From assembly GCA_021399435.1 (NCBI GenBank), contig JAJTUP010000075.1:124001-188000 (forward strand): a stretch of 64,000 nucleotides of DNA. Reading direction: 5' to 3'. The stretch's first letter is position 1, and each line of letters begins with the position of its first letter. Shown in pieces: positions 57,426 through 64,000 of the stretch. Under the pieces are notes generated by a model. The model made no database searches. It was not told the DNA's origin and worked only from the letters and a program-made list of their open reading frames with translations. The translations under genes were made by a program, and so were the position numbers. Origin of the DNA: Diaporthe sp. PMI_573 (taxonomy: Eukaryota; Ascomycota; Sordariomycetes; Diaporthales; Diaporthaceae).

Positions 57426-58450
57426 GGATGATCTGATCGCGGTACGTTGCCCGGCCTTCCGCCTGGACGTCTCGGAGAATCGAGCTCAAGTGCAGATTCC
57501 CGTGAAGCCAGAGAAGTCCGTGGAGGTGCAGCGCGCCGCGCTCGTTCGTTTCCACGGCCCCGAAGTACTGGCTGATTCGTCCGAATACCGAGTCCTCTCC
57601 GACCCTCACATAATGCTCAAAGAACATCGAAATTTCTCTGTGGAAGAAGACTGCCGAGCTCAGCGGATCCGAGATCGCTAATTTTGTGCGCTTGTATGCC
57701 AGGTCGAGACTGGTCAAAAACCGCTCAGCCTCGTCTGGGTCCCTAAACCGGTGGGCCGCGAGCCGGAGCTTCACGGGGTTCGTGATGTCGTTTGGGTTCA
57801 ACGTGAACCAGATGGCCGGGATGCCATGCCGGATGATGAGGGATTTGATCTTCCGCCGCATGCTCATGCGATTTTCTCGCGACATCGGCTGCCGGAACCC
57901 GTATAGCGACAAGCTCTTGAGAAGCTGATTGACTCCCTCGTCGGCGGTCTTCGCGGACGTCTCCAGCTCGGCCTTGGCCTTCTCGAGTCTTTCCCTGGTC
58001 AGTGAGTGCACGATTCGCTCCACCCTGGGGAACTCCCTCCTGCTCACGCTGAGCATGCTGACGCGCCGATTTCTCGACCTCACGCCGATGTTGAAGACCA
58101 GAAACGCAAAGATATGATGGGCCGCGAATCTTCCCCCATGGCGGCGCAGGACGACTCGCGTCCACGCCTCGAGACTCATATTGCGAGTTGCGACTAGCCG
58201 GCGCGCAAGAGACTCCCCCTCGAGACTCGAGCCCCCAACTTCCGTCGCTTCTGACATGCTCTCTTCCGCCCGACGAGGTCCTCCGCTACCGTGTGGGAAT
58301 AGAGACGGAAACGCCTTGGCGAAAAATCGCGCATCAAGCGGGTCGGCGAAGTCCGCTCCGCGAGAGACGGCAATGTAAGGTTCTCGGGTGTTCGCAGAGC
58401 TCCAGGCGCCAGCGCCCTGCCCTAGAGATTCCCCATACGCTCTGCAATCT
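57426..58450 (-). pseudogene. Helitron Rep (HUH) domain, truncated
   Basis: The open frame reads YIAVSRGADFADPLDARFFA, a KAFPSLFPHGSGGPR motif, and NIGVRSRNRRVS. It continues with IPAIWFTLNPNDITNPVK, REISMFFEHYVRVG and GALHLHGLLWL. HLH is the HUH metal-binding motif of Helitron rolling-circle replication proteins, near 57525. The two-Tyr region and helicase that should follow are gone: at RDQIIQY the frame enters the LINE tail and reads IQYN repeats. The apparent 58-codon extension past 57426 is therefore not Helitron protein. Confidence 0.8.
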
Positions 58451-59947
58451 GTCAGCATCCCTAATGTCGGGCGGCGCGTCGAGGGGAAACATCCCCGATA
58501 CGCTGATCTCGTGTATCGCCTCGCTGCCATCGTCAGCCGCCTCGCTGTCCCTAGCGCGCTGGCACCCCTCGCCCATCTCCTCCGGGTCCAAGGAAAACCT
58601 GCCAGCCTCATCAAGCTCAGCCATGATCTCCCGGATGTCTCTCGGAGCGTCCTCCTCCAGGCCGCGCTCTGTAGCTGGGACCAGCTGGCCCGTTCTCGCT
58701 CTCTCCCGCCCAGACGGTTCGTTCCGCTCTAGCCGGTCGTAGAGCTGTGGGGGGATGCCGCAAAGAGGAGCGCTCCAGCTGCCCATATCGGCTGTGTCGA
58801 TGCGAATGTCAGCATACAACGGGTTGTGGCTTTTCAACCAAGCGAGCGCCCTCTCGACGACACGACGTCGCACAGAGAGAAGGACGGAGAGGTCCTTCGG
58901 GGTAGGCTTTTCGAGCCCCTGCCAGGATACGTGGATATCGTCCATGACTTTCAGGAGAGGATGCGGAAGCACATCCGTCACCAGCTCCTGGACGTTGTTC
59001 GGGAAGACGGTGATGTGGCCCTTGACGTGCTTCGGGTATGTCACAGCCTGATCACGGCTCCCCGGGATACTGAACTTTGTGATGAATCCGTAACACGAGT
59101 TCAGCGCGATGAGCTTCTCCTCGATCGGTGTGAGACCCTTTAGCTCGTCCGGATGCACGTGTTCGCAGCCCAGACAGACGTGGACCTGAGCTGCCGGCGA
59201 CAGCACTCCTCGCCTCATGTGCGCCACACAATCCTGGCAAGCCAGCACACTCTCGCATCGGGGGAAGCAGGCCTGGCATCGGAACAGAGAAGTCTCTCGT
59301 CGTCCGGTAAATTTTACCGCCCACGGATTCCAGCTGGACTCCTGTAGCTTTGTTCTGCCATATTTTCGATAGCACATCGTACATGTGTCTATAGGCAAAG
59401 TCGTCATGTCGTGGAAAGCTCTATAAAAAGCCTGGACAGTGGACACCTTCCTGTCGGTAGAGATCGGCTCGCACCATCTCTGCTCCTGAGACAGCCACGT
59501 CTGCTCGGCAAACTCCTCCTCTAGCCTCGCCAGTACGTTAGCGAGCTCCGCCCTCTCATCCTCTACACCCCCCTGTGCGTGTGTCCTCTTACGTTGAGGC
59601 CGTCGCGCCTGGTCCTCGTCCGAGGAGAACCGCCGTTTCCTTGCTCTCTGGGGAGCCTCGCTCGATTCAGGCGCGGCGCCGTCTACCGTCTCAATTTGGG
59701 GCTCCCTGAGCGCCATGGCCTCCTTCCGTACCATGAGCCCGAACTTATCAAAGGCAAAGACAGCGGGTAGCTCCATGACCTCGAGCCTACGGAATGGCAG
59801 CGCCTCCCTATCTTTATTGGGCACATGTGAACCCCTGTGCGACCAGGCTCTCAGATTCGCTAGATCGCCAGACGTGATTGGATTGGACGACACCGATATC
59901 TCGCGTTGACCCAATTTGGTCGCGAGTCTGAGGATGAGTCTGTTCAA
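58380..59947 (-). pseudogene. Helitron N-terminal part with DUF6570-like region
   Basis: A long open frame. After the third N-terminal repeat come a basic linker (RARKRRFSSDED), a cysteine-rich stretch (FRCQACFPRCESVLACQDCV) and a DUF6570-like region. The latter reads LTPIEEKLIALNSCYGF, VTYPKHVKGHITVFPNNVQE and LLSVRRRVVERALAWLK. Next comes an acidic linker ending HEISVSGMFPLDAPPDIRDA. Around 58420-58450 the coding frame must shift to continue into the Rep domain (GESLGQGAGAW, then EPYIAVSRG). I see no convincing intron, so a frameshift is likely. This domain order is standard for fungal Helitrons except for the triplicated module upstream. Confidence 0.7.
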
Positions 59948-60870
59948 TTTTATCGCGGCTTCGTCCCAGTCTCGAAAGTCGGCGTCTGCTCCGCCCAGCC
60001 ATAGTGCTTGACCTTGTCTGCGCCCCAGATATGGCCAACTGTCCGCGTCACCGGGCCAGACCTAGGTACGGCGCCGACCTCTGGCGCAGCTGACGCCTCG
60101 ACTCCCATCACGAGCCCGAACTCGTCAAGTCCGAGGCCCGCCGGCAGTTCCGTTACATCAAGCCTGCGAAAGGGCAGCCACTCACCCTCCCTGTCGTTCC
60201 GCCTCACGTATGGTTCTTTGGAGTACCATGACTTCAGGTTCACTAGGTCATCTATGATGATCAGGTTGACGGGGGACGACACTCCTAGTCGACCGGATTG
60301 TGCTATCCGTCGAAGGATGAGCCGGTTGATCTTTATCGCGGCTTCGTCCTAGTCCTGCACCACACGAGCTGCCGTGCGAAGCTTGGTGCAGAAGAAAGAT
60401 CCCTCGTCGGCCCAGCCGTACCGCTCGGCTTTGCCGGTGCCCCAGATCTGGATGACTTCTAGTAATGGTGCTAGCCCTGTTCTTTCTCGCCCCGGTGAGG
60501 GCACGACGCCATGTAGCGTTGCAGTTCGCCCTTCCGTTCGGATCAACAGGCCGAACTTATCAAAGCAGAAGCTGGCTGGCAGCTCCGTATCGTCGAGCCT
60601 GCGGTATGGCAACGGGACACCCTTTCTGTCGTTTTTCACGATGTAGGGTAGTTTGTTACCCCAGCTGCTCAGGTGCACCAGGTCATGCCTGCAGACGGGA
60701 GCGGCAGACACCTCTACCCCGAGACGGCCGACTAGAGATGCCCGCCTGAGAATCAATCTGTTCCTCCCACCGGTAGTGCTCCACCTTGTCGGCGCCCCAT
60801 AACCAGCTCACCGTACGCAGCGACACGAGATCCGACATTTTATCTGCAACGCCCTTCAACCACACGACTA
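59700..60870 (-). repeat. triplicated ~115-residue module upstream of Helitron Rep
   Basis: Three successive units about 400-425 bp apart share two blocks. One is WGADKVEHYRW / WGTGKAERYGW / WGADKVKHYGW at about 60800, 60425 and 60010. The other is NDRKGVPLPYRRLDDTELPA / NDREGEWLPFRRLDVTELPA / KDREALPFRRLEVMELPAVF at about 60610, 60180 and 59790; each is followed by D-x-FGL. Between them sit AIKINRLILRR and IKLNRLILRLATK. Unit 2 is cut by a TAG (60351-60353) where unit 3 has Trp, and the units change frame between each other. Function unknown. Confidence 0.7.
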
Positions 60871-61263
60871 AGCACTGAGCAATGTGTCATCCCTCTTTTG
60901 ACTAGAGTAGACACCTGTTTCTCCCTCTCTTCTACGCCCGTTCGCGATCGTCTTAGCATCTATAGGTTCAAGCCCGAGCCCGAGCCCGACCCACTCTCGA
61001 TGGCAGCCCGACAGAACCTTCGCTCGGCCTTCTCCCGCACAGATCAGCTACCGGAACCTTTCTAGGCTCTCGGCCGGGCAATCACCGTTCGCGAAGATAC
61101 GCACGCACCGCTTTTAATTCATGTTGAACGCTCGGTTTTCCCGCTGTTGCTGCGTCGAGATGTCCGCGAGGTATAAGAGATGGGAACCGTCGGCTTGTCC
61201 GGTTGCATCCGATGCGCTCTCGCGGCTTTCATTCCCAGATCTTTCAATGCGTTGATTCTCGTC
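60871..61263. other. divergent promoter region between Helitron gene and OB-fold-like gene
   Basis: No gene. A GAGCCC-type short repeat (AGCCCGAGCCCGAGCCCGAC) lies at about 60972-60991. Confidence 0.4.
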
Positions 61264-62291
61264 ATGTTCCGCCAGACGCTCTCGAATACCATCCATATCC
61301 GCGACTTTGTCGACTCGATCGCGCCTAACCCGTCTCGAGAGGACAGCCCGAATTACGTCGAGATACACGCTTATGTGAACATATTCGAGGAGAATAACTT
61401 CTTCAGCCACGACATCATCGTCGAGCCCATCCACGCCCGCATCCGCGCATATCTGAACCAGGAAGACCAAGACCGTTATTGTCCCAACGCTTTTTTCTAC
61501 GCAGAGGGCCGCTTTTTCACCTCTGTCACATCGGACAATACCTTAGAGATGAACGTTCAGGCCCTCAGCTTGATGAGGTATGTCTCGCTACATGTCATCA
61601 GCGCCTTTATCTTAGCTCTCTAGGCACCCAGGGGATGCGACAAACTTCGAAGATTATAAGCAGCACCTGCCGGAGCAGTGATGCCCTATGGTGACCATGA
61701 TTGGTCAAGTGAGTGCAACCGCTAGCTCCGACGACCATCCCCAGCCCTCGCTGCTTCACTATCGATACCTCCGTCAATGACGCATCGAAGGCCGGCCCGG
61801 TTCACTTTTCGGCCCTCTGTTTTCTCGAAGACACGAAGCGTTGGGAAAAGGTCAAGACGCCGTCGGTTGGGGCTTTACTCAGCATCACTGCTAAGATAGC
61901 TGGCCGTACTGCAGAGGAAAACTTGCTGGCTCTTCGGATTCTTGACCTTGGATATTTGCCGAGGCCTGCCTCCACGGCGCCAGTCACAACACCTGTGTCT
62001 GCGCCGCCATCGAAGAGAGCAGCTCGCTGGGACGGTCGAGCTCCTGCCACGCCGTCGAAGAAGGCATGTGACTTGGACCAGCTTGGGGAGCCCAGCATCT
62101 CGCGCTCGTCGCCACCAGAGTCGACGGCCGTCGGACCCACATCGCCGTTCGGCTCCACACCGCTGTCTGGGCCGCTTTCTCCGGTCACTGCCGTCTGCGA
62201 CGACCATGACGACTCGATCCCCTTGCCAGAGCCGAACCATACGTCCCGACCGCTCCGCAACCGCCATCTCCGAAGGACTGCGCGGAAATAA
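61264..62291 (+). pseudogene. OB-fold-like protein gene next to the Helitron, probably disrupted
   Basis: Exon 1 (61264-61577) begins MFRQTLSNTIHIRDFVDSIA and contains NYVEIHAYVNIFEENNFF, then PNAFFYAEGRFFTSVTSDNT. An intron of 46 bp (GTATGT to CTCTAG) leads to exon 2, which starts HPGDATNFEDYKQHLPEQ and meets TGA at 61679-61681. After the TGA the same frame continues CPMVTMIGQ up to a GTGAGT donor. The last part, an open frame to 62291, reads FTIDTSVNDASKAGPVHFSA, WEKVKTPSVGALLSITAKI and LLALRILDLGYLPRP. Then comes a disordered tail with KRAARWDGRAP. Alternating strands ending in LDLxYLP suggest OB-fold (RPA-like, single-strand DNA binding) modules. TGA may replace TGG, and I could not phase the last junction. 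Confidence 0.5.
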
Positions 62292-62840
62292 GCCAAAGGA
62301 GGTTGCGTCCCCGCGATTCCACCTTATGAATACACCGTTATACGTTATGCCCGCGCCTATTGCGCTAGTCTAACCTAGTCTAAATTAATTAAACAGTTCA
62401 AACCGTTCCTCAAGGCTCTTTTTCGGGCAAAGCGCCCCGCGCTTTTGCGTCTCCTCCTGCCTGTACACAGACCCCACAGCGCAAACTACCCCGCAGGGCC
62501 CCGAGCCCCTTTTCGCAGTAAACAAAGCATCGCAATAGCGAAGTTTCATTGGCCTTGTTTTGGCCTAGCTACCGATGGCCTAGCTACCAATGCTTTTGAC
62601 AGGTTCAATTCCTTTGAGATCTCATTGATATTTTGAAGTCTGAACGGACGTTAAGGGACTGAGCAGCGAGGGCATAACTTGAAATATGAATGGATGTGTT
62701 CCCAAACTGGATCTGTCATTCTGACATATCATGAACCCACAAAGAAGCCACGCGCAAATCACCCCCTTCTGGGTTTCCCAGACCCTCAGTGTCCTCTTCA
62801 ATCTTCTTCCTAAGCGCACTGCCCGAGCTGATGTGAATGA
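62292..62840. other. gap with small repeats, possible element end
   Basis: Contains a hairpin, CAAAGCGC-CCC-GCGCTTTTG (62428-62447), and a direct repeat TGGCCTAGCTACC (62561 and 62576). No CTRR end at the right distance from the hairpin was found, so a Helitron terminus is not established. Confidence 0.35.
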
Positions 62841-63990
62841 TCATTGCGGAATCGGGGCCTTTTCGGATGCGTATACCTCTCCACGCCTTCTGTCTTCTGA
62901 ACTTTGCGACCGACTTTCAGGCTTGGCAGATTTCATCCAGGGCCAGAAGATCCCCAGAATGAATCCCATAAATCCTCGGGCCTTTGGGGACTTCTCCAGG
63001 GCCCCAGAATCCTCCCCGGCCTTCTCATTGATCGACGATGTGAACCTTCCACCGTCCACTATGCTCTGGAATTTATCGAAAATCTCGCACTCTTGGGCCG
63101 CACGTACCTGCTCTTGGATCTCAGACTTCTCCGACTCGAGACACGTCTCGAGGACCTTCTGGATCTCCGGCACGTGATTTTTGATCCAGCTCTCAGGCTT
63201 CAAGTGGAGTATGATGCATATAACTTGGAACCCATTGATGATTTCGTCGATGTGTTTCTCGACGTGTGCATCGGCACTCGTGGCCAGCGCGGCTCGGGCC
63301 ACGCCGCCTGCGAGTAATTTCTCTAGGATGTCAGGGAACTCAAGATCGCCCCAGTACTGCGGCTGGAGGAGGTTGAGAAGCAGTGCCATCGCTCTTTCGC
63401 GCAGATCCGCAGGCGGAGATTGCCCCACCACGACCGCGGGCGATGCCTTTCCCGTTACCTTCGTTGAAGGAAATTCACAACGTCCTCGTATATGGGCGAT
63501 ATACTCAACGAGATATTCCATCATCTCTTTGCGGCTAGCAGCGGGAATGTCGAATCGCCTTGCTCCACTGCCGCGGTCCCACAGCGACCATCCGGCACGG
63601 TGTTTGACAAGGCGACGCTCCCACGCATAGACGAGCTCCATCACAGACATGGCAAGCTCCTTCCTAATATTAGATGAGCCTGACGGCGCGGCCACATTGC
63701 GCAGACAATCGATAAGCGGTATGACGATCGTACATCGCGAGTGGTAGTAGAGCTCCTCTTGACCAATCACGAATTGGAGGAGCATGGCCGTATGGCTCTC
63801 AGTGCGTCTTGCAGCAAGGGCTTGGCGCAAACCAACTGTCCATACCGCATTCTTGTCTTCCAGATGCTTTTGGCAGTGCTTAGGCATAGCAGGAGCCATC
63901 AGCTTCAGACCCTGCAAGTTCAAAGCACGGCACTCGTCCGGGCCGTCTTCCAGTGCGCAAAGTAGGTCTGGGTCACAAGGTTGGCCGCAG
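62841..63990 (-). pseudogene. Tra1/TRRAP-like fragment
   Basis: The minus frame is open from about 63990 to TGA at 62841. It begins DPDLLCALEDGPDECRALNL and contains ELAMSVMELVYAWERRLVKH, RKEMMEYLVEYIAHIRG, ALLLNLLQPQYWGDLEFPDI and GFQVICIILHLKPESWIKNH. The order of these helical blocks matches the region before the FAT domain of Tra1/TRRAP, the large PIKK-related scaffold of SAGA and NuA4: a WE-x-x-R helix, a conserved helix, LL-x-x-LxP-x-xW, then a GLEVL-like helix. Full Tra1 is about 3,800 residues; here about 380 remain. The C-terminal 60 residues (FILGIFWPWMKSAKPESRSQ) do not look like Tra1. The frame closes upstream at a TGA, so an upstream exon would lie outside the window. It may be a captured or duplicated fragment. 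Confidence 0.5.
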
Positions 63991-64000
63991 TTTCATAATG

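Larger units (their letters stand above)
57426..60870 (-). mobile_element. Helitron, truncated by the LINE and frame-broken
   Basis: Minus-strand remains of a RepHel gene: N-terminal repeats, a DUF6570-like region, then a Helitron_like_N (HUH) domain ending at the LINE tail. The helicase part does not appear anywhere in the window. The right end of the element (expected 5' TC) is not located; it may lie beyond the OB-fold-like gene. Confidence 0.75.

Noticed and set aside
62400..62600. Helitron terminal hairpin
   Set aside because: A GC-rich hairpin is present, but no CTRR follows at the usual 10-12 bases on either strand.
1..64000. CRISPR arrays or bacterial operons
   Set aside because: No regularly spaced identical repeats with unique spacers; gene structure is intron-bearing and eukaryotic.

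Overview
The window looks like an accessory, transposon-rich stretch of a filamentous ascomycete (Pezizomycotina) genome. The genes have short 45-54 bp introns with GTAAGT-type donors and CTGAC/CTAAC-like branch points. Several dead elements carry the one-way C-to-T/G-to-A decay typical of repeat-induced point mutation (RIP). The recognisable families (Tad-like LINE, Fot1/pogo, Tc1/mariner, Ty3/Gypsy, Helitron, patatin-NB-ARC-TPR, fungal FHA and kinase-like genes) are all common in such fungi. No tRNA, rRNA or CRISPR array was seen. Genus cannot be fixed from sequence reading alone.

Layout. 0.4-8.6 kb holds small, mostly unrecognised host-type genes; splicing was resolved by hand for five of them. 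8.6-11.4 kb is a decayed coding region full of in-frame TAG codons. 12.3-17.6 kb has a C2H2 zinc-finger gene, a gene with a one-base frameshift and a 461-residue fungal protein. 17.7-21.7 kb is a tandem duplication of a gene encoding serine/acidic and basic repeats. 21.9-33.0 kb mixes intact lineage-type genes with truncated or broken ones: an FHA fragment, the C-lobe of a kinase-like protein, a PD-(D/E)XK-like protein and two nonsense or frameshift pseudogenes. A 1.3-kb inverted-repeat element lies among them.

33.6-36.5 kb is a RIP-killed patatin-NB-ARC-TPR (fungal NLR-type) gene. 36.9-38.15 kb is another decayed gene. 38.2-50.2 kb is one 12-kb Ty3/Gypsy element on the minus strand, flanked by two 325-bp LTRs. 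It contains a nested 2.3-kb Fot1/pogo element with TA duplications and an arm of the inverted-repeat element. 50.2-51.2 kb is a dead Tc1/mariner transposase. 51.9-57.4 kb is an open, apparently un-RIPed Tad-like LINE (ORF1 and ORF2).

The LINE ends inside a minus-strand Helitron (57.4-60.9 kb). Its HUH Rep domain is present but its helicase half is absent. Upstream of Rep lies a module of about 115 residues repeated three times. A divergently transcribed gene at 61.3-62.3 kb has OB-fold-like sequence. The window closes with a fragment resembling the SAGA/NuA4 scaffold Tra1/TRRAP. The Helitron, OB-fold-like gene and Tra1 fragment together are the best candidate here for something undescribed.
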